Assembly (NCBI GenBank): GCA_038251315.1
Contig: JBBSBK010000110.1
Coordinates: 1-10,560, forward strand
Length of the DNA: 10,560 nt
Reading direction: 5' to 3'
DNA from: JBBKXP01 sp038251315
GTDB lineage: Bacteria; Pseudomonadota; Alphaproteobacteria; Rhodobacterales; Rhodobacteraceae
This document shows, one piece after another, positions 1 through 6,946 of the stretch (position 1 is the stretch's first letter; each line of letters starts with the position of its first letter). A program made the translations under genes and the position numbers. The notes beneath the pieces were generated by a model, which was given only the letters and a program-made list of their open reading frames with translations, was not told the DNA's origin and did no database searches.

Positions 1-193
1 CATCCTGGATCCTTTAAGCGGTGCAGTCTGTCCCGGGCTTCCCAGCATCGGTTATCCCCTTGTAATTTTTCGCCCGTTTACGCCTTTGCCCCGCCCCTGT
101 CACCCCCCGAATTATCACACTGTTGCCGCGTTGATCCGCCGCCACGCTGTGCTAGTGTGATTGTTCTGCGCAGCCGTTTCAAAGGACCATCCG
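1..193. other. Intergenic region upstream of the MoxR gene
   Basis: I see no convincing coding sequence here. The segment carries an 8-bp inverted repeat, ATCACACT at 114-121 and AGTGTGAT at 154-161, with the arms 40 bp apart centre to centre. On the minus strand an ATG falls exactly on bases 3-1, preceded by AAAGGA at a spacing of 6 bases, so a divergent gene may begin at the window edge. Another minus-strand ATG, at 48-46, follows AAGGGG. Nothing of either possible product can be recognised, so neither is called as a gene. Confidence 0.5.
131..158 (+). promoter_or_regulatory. Possible sigma-70-type promoter for the MoxR gene
   Basis: TTGATC at 131-136 and TAGTGT at 153-158 are separated by 16 bases and lie 36-63 bases upstream of the MoxR start codon. 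The -35 box matches the consensus at four of six positions and the -10 box at only three. The -10 box overlaps the right arm of the inverted repeat at 154-161, so a regulator bound there could block transcription. This is pattern matching only. Confidence 0.25.
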
Positions 194-1033
194 ATGCGTT
201 TTCAAGGTACCGACGCCTATGTCTCTACCGACGATCTGACCGTTGCCGTCAATGCCGCCGTGACGCTGGAACGGCCGCTGCTGGTCAAGGGCGAACCGGG
301 CACCGGCAAGACCGAACTGGCCCGTCAGGTCGCCGCCGCGCTGGACCTGCCGATCATCGAATGGCACATCAAATCGACCACCAAGGCGCAACAGGGCCTG
401 TATGAATACGATGCCGTCAGCCGCTTGCGCGACAGCCAGTTGGGGGATGCGCGGGTCAACGATGTCGCCAACTACATCCGCAAGGGCAAGCTGTGGCAGG
501 CCTTTGATGCGCCGTCGCGTGTCGTTCTGCTGATCGATGAAATCGACAAGGCCGATATCGAATTCCCGAATGACCTGCTGCAGGAACTCGACCGGATGGA
601 GTTTCACGTCTACGAAACCGGCCAGACTGTCGCCGCCCTTCAGCGACCCGTCGTCATCATCACGTCGAACAATGAAAAGGAATTGCCCGACGCATTCCTG
701 CGCCGCTGTTTCTTTCACTACATCCGGTTCCCCGATATCGACACCCTGCGCCGGATCGTCGGGGTCCATCATCCTGGTATCAAGGACAAGCTGCTGACCG
801 CCGCGCTGACCCAGTTCTATGAATTGCGCGACACCCCCGGCCTGAAGAAAAAGCCCTCGACCTCTGAGGTTCTCGATTGGCTGAAACTGCTGCTGGCCGA
901 GGATCTGGGGCCGGATGATCTGCGCCGCGACGGCACGTCGCTGCTGCCGAAACTGCACGGGGCGCTGCTCAAGAACGAACAGGACGTGCATCTGTTTGAA
1001 CGGATCGCCTTCATGGCGCGGGGCCAGCGCTAA
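194..1033 (+). CDS. MoxR-family AAA+ ATPase
   Basis: This is a 279-residue cytoplasmic AAA+ ATPase of the MoxR class (COG0714-like). Such proteins are thought to act as chaperones that mature or remodel partner complexes together with VWA-domain proteins. Visible motifs are Walker A GEPGTGKT (residues 33-40), Walker B VVLLIDEID (110-118, with D115 and E116), sensor 1 TSNN followed by an ELPDAFLRRC segment with candidate arginine fingers R170/R171, and a sensor-2-like STSEVLDWL segment near 222-230. The length is normal for the family. I chose the ATG at 194 because AAAGGA sits at 181-186 with good spacing and the protein then begins MRFQGTDAYV, a family-like N-terminus; an in-frame ATG at 161 has no such site. 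The likely VWA partner lies 2.2 kb downstream at 3268. The exact substrate is unknown. Confidence 0.9.
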   Translation: MRFQGTDAYVSTDDLTVAVNAAVTLERPLLVKGEPGTGKTELARQVAAALDLPIIEWHIKSTTKAQQGLYEYDAVSRLRDSQLGDARVNDVANYIRKGKLWQAFDAPSRVVLLIDEIDKADIEFPNDLLQELDRMEFHVYETGQTVAALQRPVVIITSNNEKELPDAFLRRCFFHYIRFPDIDTLRRIVGVHHPGIKDKLLTAALTQFYELRDTPGLKKKPSTSEVLDWLKLLLAEDLGPDDLRRDGTSLLPKLHGALLKNEQDVHLFERIAFMARGQR

Positions 1034-1093
1034 CGCGCGGTCCCTGTATCTGGCGCCCCGAAAAGCGTTTCATGCAAGGCACTTGAGTCCATC

Positions 1094-1109
1094 CGGCAAC
1101 GCTTTGCCG
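1094..1109 (+). repeat. Small hairpin downstream of the MoxR gene
   Basis: CGGCAA and TTGCCG form a perfect 6-bp inverted repeat around a 4-base CGCT loop, about 60 bases after the MoxR stop codon. No T-run follows, so it is not a standard intrinsic terminator. It could be a weak terminator or a 3'-end stabilising hairpin, or it could be chance. Confidence 0.25.
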
Positions 1110-1226
1110 CAATCTGCGAAACAAGTTCATTTGCTGCGTGATTTGTCTGCGCTGGTGCTGCCTTAATCGCCAAGCCGCGCCGCGATCGCCTTGGGATTGC
1201 CCCAATTCGATCCAGACGCCGCCGCA

Positions 1227-1245
1227 GTCCGTTGCCAGAACGGAC
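1227..1245 (+). promoter_or_regulatory. Inverted repeat just upstream of the GNAT ribosome binding site
   Basis: GTCCGTT (1227-1233) and AACGGAC (1239-1245) are perfect 7-base inverted arms around a 5-base spacer. The right arm ends 9 bases before the GAGGAG ribosome binding site at 1255-1260. The site could be an operator for a dimeric regulator, or a leader hairpin affecting translation of the GNAT operon. No T-run follows, so termination is unlikely. Confidence 0.35.
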
Positions 1246-1267
1246 CGTGACGTTGAGGAGAGAGCAT

Positions 1268-1729
1268 TTGACCAAGGCAAACATGCCGGTCAGTATCCGC
1301 CCGCTAGTCGCCACTGACCGTGGTGCTTGGGCCGATCTGTGGACCGCCTATCTGGAATTTTACCATACGACGCTGCCGCCGGCGGTTTACGATAGTACAT
1401 TCGCCCGCCTTCTGGGCGACGATTCGCGTGACTTTTGCGGCCTAGTGGCCGAACGCGATGGCGAACTGATCGGCCTGACCCATTACCTGTTCCATCGGCA
1501 CGGCTGGCGGATCGAAGATGTCTGCTTTCTGCAGGACCTGTTTACCGCCCCCGCCGCACGAGGCCAGGGTGTCGGCCGCAAACTGATCGTGGCAGTCTAT
1601 GACATTGCGCGCGCCAAGGGGGCCCACAACGTCTATTGGAACACGGCCGAGGACAATACCACCGCGCGTCAGCTTTATGACCGGATCGCGACGCTGACCC
1701 CATTCCTCAAATATCAGAAAATGTTGTAA
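1268..1729 (+). CDS. GNAT-family N-acetyltransferase
   Basis: This 153-residue cytoplasmic enzyme is predicted to transfer an acetyl group from acetyl-CoA to an amine. The acetyl-CoA loop is RGQGVG (residues 98-103), preceded by the strand FLQDLFT and followed by a VYWNTAEDN segment (122-130) and an ARQLYDRI helix. That combination resembles the Hpa2/Hpa3 and polyamine acetyltransferase branch of GNATs; the substrate cannot be read from the sequence. I chose the TTG at 1268 because GAGGAG at 1255-1260 lies 7 bases upstream. An ATG at 1283 is the alternative and would remove five residues. The stop codon overlaps the next start by one base (TAATG), which implies co-transcription with the DUF2927 gene. 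Confidence 0.85.
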   Translation: MTKANMPVSIRPLVATDRGAWADLWTAYLEFYHTTLPPAVYDSTFARLLGDDSRDFCGLVAERDGELIGLTHYLFHRHGWRIEDVCFLQDLFTAPAARGQGVGRKLIVAVYDIARAKGAHNVYWNTAEDNTTARQLYDRIATLTPFLKYQKML

Positions 1730-3087
1730 TGCGCGGATTCGCTATCCTCGCGATCACCTTTCTGGGGTCTTGCGCACCGGTCCCGCTGGCCGAACCGCCC
1801 AGCCGTGCCGCGACGATGGCCGACACCCTGCCGCCGATGAAATCGTTTGCCGGCAGCACGGCCAATGCGCCAACGCGGGCCAATGCGGACATGGTCAAGG
1901 ATTTCCTCGACCTCAGCTTTCGCATGGAAAGCGGCCGGTCGATCCCGGTGATGACCCGGTTTGAGGGGCCGATCACAGTGCGCGTCACCGGCCAGACCCC
2001 GCCGTCGCTGGTGCCTGATCTGCGCGCCCTGTTGGCCCGGCTACGAACCGAGGCCGGGATCGACGTCGCGATGACCGGCGCCGCCGACGCCAGCATCACG
2101 ATTGAATCCGTCAGCCGCGCGGAATTGCAACGCGCAGTGCCGCGTGCGGCCTGTTTCGTTGTCCCTCGCATCAGTAGTTGGGCCGAATTCAAGGTCGCCC
2201 GGCGCACCCCGCAGGTCGATTGGGCCACCCTGACCCGACGTGACCGGGCCGTGATCTTTGTTCCCGCCGATGTCGCCCCGCAGGAAATCCGCGACTGCCT
2301 GCACGAAGAACTGGCGCAATCGCTGGGGCCGCTGAACGACCTCTATCGTCTGTCGGATTCGGTGTTCAACGACGACAACATCAACGCCGTCCTGACCGGC
2401 TTCGACATGCTGATGTTGCGGGCCTATTATGCGCCCGACCTGCGCAATGGGATGACGCGGGGTGAAGTGGCGGTGCGGCTACCCGGTATCCTTGCCCGTC
2501 TGAACCCGGCCGGCGAAGGTCGCGCCGCCAACCCCCGCAACGACACTACCCGCGACTGGATCGACGCCATCGAAGCGGCGCTGTCGGCAGACGCCAACCC
2601 GCAAGCCCGCCGCAATGCCGCCGAGCGCGCCGTCAACCTGACCCGCGCCCATCGTTACACTGGAGCTCGCGAGGGGTTCGCCTATTACGTCTATGGACGC
2701 ATGCAGATCGGCAACGACGCCGATCTGGCCCTTCAATCGTTCCGCGCCGCCGATCGCGCCTATCGGGCCAGCCCAGCAACCCGGATCCACACCGCTCATA
2801 TCGCGGTCCAGCTTTGTGCCTTCGCGCTTAGCGCGGGGGATATCGACGCCACCCTGCGCCTGACCGCAGAAGCGATCCCGATCGCCACCGATTACCAGAA
2901 CGCTGCCCTTCTTGCGACGCTGCTGATGTTTCGGGCCGAAGCGCTTGACATGGCGGGTCGCGGCGCCGAGGCGAGCGCCGCCAGTCTGGACAGTCTGGCC
3001 TGGGCGCGTTACGGCTACGGGGCAGACCGCAACGTCAGGGCGCGGCAAACCGAAGTCGCCGCCCTGAATCGCTCCACAGGACTTTGA
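1729..3087 (+). CDS. DUF2927-family lipoprotein
   Basis: This 452-residue protein begins with a short hydrophobic signal peptide and a lipobox-like LGSC, placing the lipidated cysteine at residue 15. Alanine at +2 favours the outer membrane or periplasmic face. The central part, roughly residues 55-245, looks like the DUF2927 family of Rhodobacterales: FLDLSFRMESGR, then RFEGPITVRV, then CLHEELAQSLGPLND (190-204) and SVFNDDN. HEELAQ resembles a degenerate zincin HExxH motif. Residues from about 290 to 425 are alanine-rich paired helices that resemble TPR repeats. The function is unknown. The start overlaps the GNAT stop by one base, and the next gene begins within a few bases of the end, so the gene is inside an operon that ends with a VWA protein and possibly a protease. 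Confidence 0.8.
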   Translation: MRGFAILAITFLGSCAPVPLAEPPSRAATMADTLPPMKSFAGSTANAPTRANADMVKDFLDLSFRMESGRSIPVMTRFEGPITVRVTGQTPPSLVPDLRALLARLRTEAGIDVAMTGAADASITIESVSRAELQRAVPRAACFVVPRISSWAEFKVARRTPQVDWATLTRRDRAVIFVPADVAPQEIRDCLHEELAQSLGPLNDLYRLSDSVFNDDNINAVLTGFDMLMLRAYYAPDLRNGMTRGEVAVRLPGILARLNPAGEGRAANPRNDTTRDWIDAIEAALSADANPQARRNAAERAVNLTRAHRYTGAREGFAYYVYGRMQIGNDADLALQSFRAADRAYRASPATRIHTAHIAVQLCAFALSAGDIDATLRLTAEAIPIATDYQNAALLATLLMFRAEALDMAGRGAEASAASLDSLAWARYGYGADRNVRARQTEVAALNRSTGL

Positions 3088-3092
3088 CCACC

Positions 3093-3287
3093 ATGATCTA
3101 TCCGCTGTCAGGACTGTTGCTGGGGGCGGTGATTGGGGCGATCGGGGCACGGCGGCAGGGCGGCAGGACTGCCGATCTGCTGCAATGGGCAACTGTTGGC
3201 GCACTGATCTGCGGCATAATCGGTCTGTTCGTGCTGGTCTTTATCGAACGTAGTATGACCCAGGCGAATGTTCCTGCCGTTCTTTGA
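3093..3287 (+). CDS. Small two-helix membrane protein
   Basis: This 64-residue protein has two predicted transmembrane segments, about residues 4-18 (LSGLLLGAVIGAIGA) and 33-51 (ATVGALICGIIGLFVLVFI), joined by a short basic loop (RRQGGR) that probably faces the cytoplasm. It resembles short Rhodobacterales proteins sometimes labelled apolipoprotein acyltransferase; it is far too small for that enzyme, so the label should not be taken as a function. AGGA at 3078-3081 favours the ATG at 3093; an in-frame TTG at 3084 would overlap the upstream stop. Its last 20 bases overlap the start of the VWA gene, so the two are probably translationally coupled. It may anchor or accompany the VWA/MoxR complex at the membrane, but that is inference. 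Confidence 0.7.
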   Translation: MIYPLSGLLLGAVIGAIGARRQGGRTADLLQWATVGALICGIIGLFVLVFIERSMTQANVPAVL

Positions 3288-4455
3288 CAATCTGCGGCGC
3301 GGCGGGGTGCCTGTATCGCTGCGCGAGTTCCTGACGTTTCTTCAAGCCATGAACGCCGGGCTGGCCACCTACGACATCGACGCGTTCTATTTCTTGGCCC
3401 GCACCATCATGGTCAAGGACGAACGCCACATCGACCGTTTCGACCGGGCCTTTGCCGCGACATTCTCCGGGCTGGAAAACATCACCGCCGATCAGGTTCT
3501 GAACGCTCTTGACCTGCCCGCCGACTGGCTGGAAAAGCTCGCCGAAAAGCATTTGACCGACGCCGAAAAGGCTGAAATCGCCGCCCTTGGCGGGTTCGAT
3601 AAACTCATGGAAACCCTGCGCGATCGCCTGCGCGATCAGCAAGGCCGCCATCAGGGCGGCAGCAAATGGATCGGAACGGCTGGCACCAGCCCGTTCGGCG
3701 CTTATGGCTACAACCCCGAAGGCGTGCGCATCGGGCAGGACGCCAGCCGCCACCAAAGGGCGGTCAAGGTCTGGGACCGGCGCGAATTTCGCAACTTCGA
3801 TGACACCGTCGAACTGGGCACCCGAAATATCAAGGTTGCCCTGAAACGCCTGCGCCGCTGGGCCCGCGACGGCGCAGACGACGAGCTTGACCTTGATGGG
3901 ACGATCCGTGCCACCGCCGAACACGGCTACCTTGACGTGCAGACCCGGCCCGAACGGCGCAATGCGGTCAAGGTGCTGCTGTTTCTCGACGCAGGGGGGT
4001 CGATGGACCCGCACGTGCGCGTGGTCGAGGAATTGTTCAGCGCCGCCAAGACCGAATTCAAGCACCTCGAACATTTCTATTTTCACAATTGCCTGTACGA
4101 AGGCGTCTGGCGCGACAACCGCCGCCGCTGGGATGCGCAGACGATGACATGGGATGTGCTGCGCACCTACGGGTCGGATTACAAATGCATCTTTGTCGGT
4201 GATGCCAGCATGTCACCATACGAAATCGCACATCCGGGTGGTGCCAGCGAACACTGGAACGCCGAAAGCGGCCAAACCTGGCTGGAACGCGCCCGCGACC
4301 AGTGGCCCGCACATCTGTGGATCAACCCCCTTCCCGAACGGTTCTGGCCCCATACCCAATCGGTTGGCATGATCCGCCAGATTTTCGGGTCCGACCTGAT
4401 GGTGCCATTGACGCTTGCCGGGATCGGCGCAGGGATGAAGGCGCTGGGGCGTTGA
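3268..4455 (+). CDS. CoxE-like VWA-domain protein
   Basis: This 395-residue protein begins MFLPFFDNLR, a typical start for the COG3825/CoxE-like group. The N-terminal two-thirds is helical and charged. The VWA domain occupies about residues 232-395, with VKVLLFLDAGGSMDPHV (MIDAS residues D241 and S245), then FVGDASMSP (309-317) and WINPLPE (351-357). The MIDAS reads DxGxS rather than DxSxS; I believe this is usual for the group, but it removes one metal-binding serine. Such proteins pair with MoxR ATPases to mature other complexes (CoxDE and CO dehydrogenase are the known case). The partner ATPase here is probably the gene at 194-1033. The start lies inside the small membrane gene, with a 20-base overlap. 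No signal peptide or membrane segment is evident, so it is probably cytoplasmic. Confidence 0.85.
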   Translation: MFLPFFDNLRRGGVPVSLREFLTFLQAMNAGLATYDIDAFYFLARTIMVKDERHIDRFDRAFAATFSGLENITADQVLNALDLPADWLEKLAEKHLTDAEKAEIAALGGFDKLMETLRDRLRDQQGRHQGGSKWIGTAGTSPFGAYGYNPEGVRIGQDASRHQRAVKVWDRREFRNFDDTVELGTRNIKVALKRLRRWARDGADDELDLDGTIRATAEHGYLDVQTRPERRNAVKVLLFLDAGGSMDPHVRVVEELFSAAKTEFKHLEHFYFHNCLYEGVWRDNRRRWDAQTMTWDVLRTYGSDYKCIFVGDASMSPYEIAHPGGASEHWNAESGQTWLERARDQWPAHLWINPLPERFWPHTQSVGMIRQIFGSDLMVPLTLAGIGAGMKALGR

Positions 4456-4485
4456 ATCCGGGACAGCAAAGGCCATATCTGACCC

Positions 4486-5175
4486 ATGTTGAAATTTCTG
4501 CCGATCTTGCTCGCCCTGGTCTACGGCATTGCGATGTATCGCTTTTCCGTCTGGCGCACGACGCGCGAACTCGATGAAAAATCGACTGAACTGGCCGATC
4601 CGGTACTGAGAGAGGTTTGCGAACGGTTGGCGCAGGCACTCGATTTGCCGCGCATCCGGGTCCGCATCTACGAAGTCGATCCGGTCAACGGTCTGGCCGC
4701 GCCTGACGGGCGGATTTTCATCACCCGTGGATTTTTTGACAGATACCGCGCGGGCGATGTCACGGCGAACGAAATGGGCAGCGTCATCGCGCACGAACTC
4801 GGCCACGTCGCGCTCGGCCATTCGCGTCGCCGGATGATCGACTTTTCCGGCCAGAATGCGGTGCGCACCGCCCTTGTCATGACGATCGGGCGGTTCCTGC
4901 CGGGCATTGGCCCGCTCCTGGTCAACAGCCTGATGTCTATGCTGATGGCGCGGCTGTCACGCGGCGACGAATACGAGGCCGACGCCTATGCCTCGGCTCT
5001 GCTTATCAAGGCCGGTATCGGCACCGCGCCACAAAAGGCACTGTTCACCAAACTGGACCGTCTGACCGGGGCGCATGGGGCCAAAACGCCCGCATGGCTG
5101 CTGAGCCATCCCAAGGTCGGCGAAAGGATCGCGGCGATCAGCGCAAACGAAGCCAAGTGGCGGGTCGGCAACTAA
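4486..5175 (+). CDS. M48-family membrane-associated metalloprotease
   Basis: This 229-residue protein is predicted to be a zinc metalloprotease of the M48 (HtpX/Ste24) family. The zinc motif is HELGH at residues 103-107, and the third ligand is probably E162 in DEYEADAYA. An N-terminal hydrophobic segment (about 3-20) and a second one (about 126-156) suggest membrane attachment, with the active site on the cytoplasmic side if it resembles HtpX. The C-terminal SHPKVGERI segment is the usual M48 ending. It is shorter than HtpX (about 290 residues). It lies 30 bases after the VWA gene, with only a distant AAAGG at 4468-4472, so initiation may be weak or coupled. It may serve membrane protein quality control. 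Its stop codon overlaps the convergent PIN gene. Confidence 0.88.
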   Translation: MLKFLPILLALVYGIAMYRFSVWRTTRELDEKSTELADPVLREVCERLAQALDLPRIRVRIYEVDPVNGLAAPDGRIFITRGFFDRYRAGDVTANEMGSVIAHELGHVALGHSRRRMIDFSGQNAVRTALVMTIGRFLPGIGPLLVNSLMSMLMARLSRGDEYEADAYASALLIKAGIGTAPQKALFTKLDRLTGAHGAKTPAWLLSHPKVGERIAAISANEAKWRVGN

Positions 5176-5711
5176 GAAAGCGCCTTGCCCAACCGCGGCA
5201 TCTGCGCCTTTTTCAGCAGGCCCCGCATGGTCCAGTCCTGCCCCGACAGGCGCCGCGCCTCGGCCAGAACGGCCCCGGCAACCTGCGCCACGGTCTCTGG
5301 GTTGGTCGCAAGACACCGCATCGCCAATTGATCGGCGTCGCACCGCTCCAGCCCTTCTTCGGCCAGAATCCCACGCGGAAAATCCTTGGCGTTGGCTGTC
5401 AGGATCAGATCGGCCGATCCCGCAACCGCAGCCGCCAGCACGTGCACGTCGGCAGGGTCAGGCAACCACAACCGCGCCTCAAGCCCCGGTTGCGCCGCTA
5501 CGACAGCGCCCGGAAACCGCGCCTGCACCTGCGCAATCTCGCCGCGCGCCTGCACCTCGCCGCCGGGGCCAAGTTTACGCGCCGCCAGTGCCCATTCTTC
5601 CAAAATTCGGGCCGACCAGCGGACCTCGAAACAACCAGCGCCTGCCAGGCCCAACACGACCTCGCGCATCACCGTCGGATACAGGACGCAAGCGTCGATC
5701 ATCACCCTCAT
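5172..5711 (-). CDS. PIN-domain protein (RSP_2648-like)
   Basis: This 179-residue protein has the PIN nuclease fold signature: MRVMIDACVLYP at the start (D6), a central acidic EEW (E38/E39), DPADVHVLAAA (D85/D88), and DLILTANAKDF (D101 and D110). PIN domains cut RNA using Mg2+ held by these residues. It resembles the family NCBI names after Rhodobacter sphaeroides RSP_2648. I chose the ATG at 5711 because it overlaps the methyltransferase stop as ATGA, a classic coupling arrangement, and because the fold begins there; the longer open frame upstream is a shadow of the methyltransferase. No small antitoxin gene lies beside it, so a toxin-antitoxin role is not supported. A role linked to the RNA methyltransferase is more likely but unproven. 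Confidence 0.78.
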   Translation of the reverse strand: MRVMIDACVLYPTVMREVVLGLAGAGCFEVRWSARILEEWALAARKLGPGGEVQARGEIAQVQARFPGAVVAAQPGLEARLWLPDPADVHVLAAAVAGSADLILTANAKDFPRGILAEEGLERCDADQLAMRCLATNPETVAQVAGAVLAEARRLSGQDWTMRGLLKKAQMPRLGKALS

Positions 5712-6904
5712 AGGCGGAAGAACAACGCCTTGAGATAGCCGCTTTCGGCCAGTTGCGGCAGCTGCGGATGATCCGGCCCGGCGAACCCGGTGTGAATCAA
5801 CTGGCCCTGCCGCCCGGCCCGCCCGATCCCACGGCCACAGGCGGCGCGGAACGCGCCCAGATCGACGGCGTGCGAACAGGAACACAACGCCAGATACCCC
5901 CCTTGCGCGACCAACGGTGCGGCCAGACGTGCCACCTTTTCATAGGCCCGCAGCCCCGCATCGAGCGCCTTTTTCGACGGCGCGAATGCGGGCGGATCGC
6001 AGATCACGACCTCGAACTGCGCCCCTTCCGCTCCAAAAGCGGTTAAAACGTCGAATGCATCGCCCTGCCGGCTCTGGAACCGGTCGGCGACACCCATCGC
6101 CGCCGCCCCGCCAACTGCCAATGCCAGCGCCGGGGCCGATCCGTCGACCGCCAGAACTGATGCAGCCCCGCCGGCCAGCGCGGCAAGGCCGAACCCGCCG
6201 ACATGGGAAAACACATCCAATACGCGGGCGTCCCGCACTAGTTTCGTGGCAAACGCATGGTTCGGGCGCTGGTCAAAGAACAGCCCGGTCTTTTGCCCGC
6301 CCACGACATCGGCCAGATAGATCGCACCATTCATCGGCACCGGAATCGGGGCGCCGGGGGCGGTGCCAAGGGCGACCGTCGTTACCTCGGCCAGCCCCTC
6401 CAACACTCGGGCGCGCCCGGTGCCGTTGACGATCACGGCCGACACCCCGGTCACCTCGGCCAAAGCCGCCACCAAAGGTCCGATAAGGCCATCCGCCCAG
6501 GCGGCATTAGGTTGAACTACGGCCAGATCTCCGAAACGATCGATGATCACACCAGGCAACCCGTCGGCCTCGGCATGGATCAGGCGATAGAACGGTGCGT
6601 CGTAAAGGCGAGCTCGATGGGCCAGAGCCCTTTGAACCTTGGCGGCAAACCATGCCTGATCGATCACCGCGCAAGGATCGCGGTCAAGCATCCGGCAGAT
6701 GATTTTCGAACTGGCGTTGAAGGCGACCAGGCCCAGGGATTGCCGCTCGGCGTCCTCGAGCAGGGCGATGGTGCCTGCAGCAAGCCCCTTGGTGCGCCGG
6801 TCCAGCACCAGCTCGTTGTCATAGATCCATGGAAATCCGTGGCGCACCGCGCGCGCATCGACGCGGGGCAAAAGGCGGACAACAGGCAAGGTGGGCAGCG
6901 TCAT
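5708..6904 (-). CDS. RlmI-like class I SAM-dependent RNA methyltransferase (RSP_2647-like)
   Basis: This 398-residue enzyme is predicted to methylate a base in rRNA, using S-adenosylmethionine, in the cytoplasm. The first 75 or so residues form a PUA-like RNA-binding domain (VRLLPRVDARAVRHGFPWIYDNE). The linker contains KTGLFFDQR (205-213), a hallmark of the RlmI/RlmK group. The Rossmann domain follows, with motif I VLDVFSHVGGFG (228-239), an acidic end of strand 2 (VDGS, 253-256), and catalytic-loop motif CDPPAFAPSKK (302-312), then CSCSH (341-345). RlmI makes m5C1962 in E. coli 23S rRNA, but this Rhodobacterales branch may have another target. GGGAGGG just upstream is a strong ribosome binding site. 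The start is 42 bases after the lipoprotein stop, and the stop overlaps the PIN start. Confidence 0.88.
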   Translation of the reverse strand: MTLPTLPVVRLLPRVDARAVRHGFPWIYDNELVLDRRTKGLAAGTIALLEDAERQSLGLVAFNASSKIICRMLDRDPCAVIDQAWFAAKVQRALAHRARLYDAPFYRLIHAEADGLPGVIIDRFGDLAVVQPNAAWADGLIGPLVAALAEVTGVSAVIVNGTGRARVLEGLAEVTTVALGTAPGAPIPVPMNGAIYLADVVGGQKTGLFFDQRPNHAFATKLVRDARVLDVFSHVGGFGLAALAGGAASVLAVDGSAPALALAVGGAAAMGVADRFQSRQGDAFDVLTAFGAEGAQFEVVICDPPAFAPSKKALDAGLRAYEKVARLAAPLVAQGGYLALCSCSHAVDLGAFRAACGRGIGRAGRQGQLIHTGFAGPDHPQLPQLAESGYLKALFFRL

Positions 6905-6946
6905 GGTGCCCTCCCTAACCGGTTCGGTGCTTTGGTGAAAGAGGCG

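Larger units (their letters stand above)
1034..1267. other. Intergenic region between the MoxR and GNAT genes
   Basis: This 234-base gap breaks an otherwise tight plus-strand gene run. It holds two short inverted repeats (1094-1109 and 1227-1245), listed separately. On the minus strand a 34-codon frame from an ATG at 1267 to a TAA at 1163-1165 ends in a protein-like tail (GNPKAIAARLGD), which may be a gene remnant. No strong promoter was found, but the gap suggests that the GNAT gene starts its own transcription unit. Confidence 0.4.

Noticed and set aside
179..991. Long minus-strand open frame antisense to the MoxR gene
   Set aside because: It is a shadow of a GC-rich gene: its composition is rich in Q, R and G, no motif is recognisable, and the plus frame carries every AAA+ motif.
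5172..5711. PIN protein as half of a toxin-antitoxin module
   Set aside because: There is no small antitoxin-like gene upstream; the start overlaps an RNA methyltransferase gene instead.
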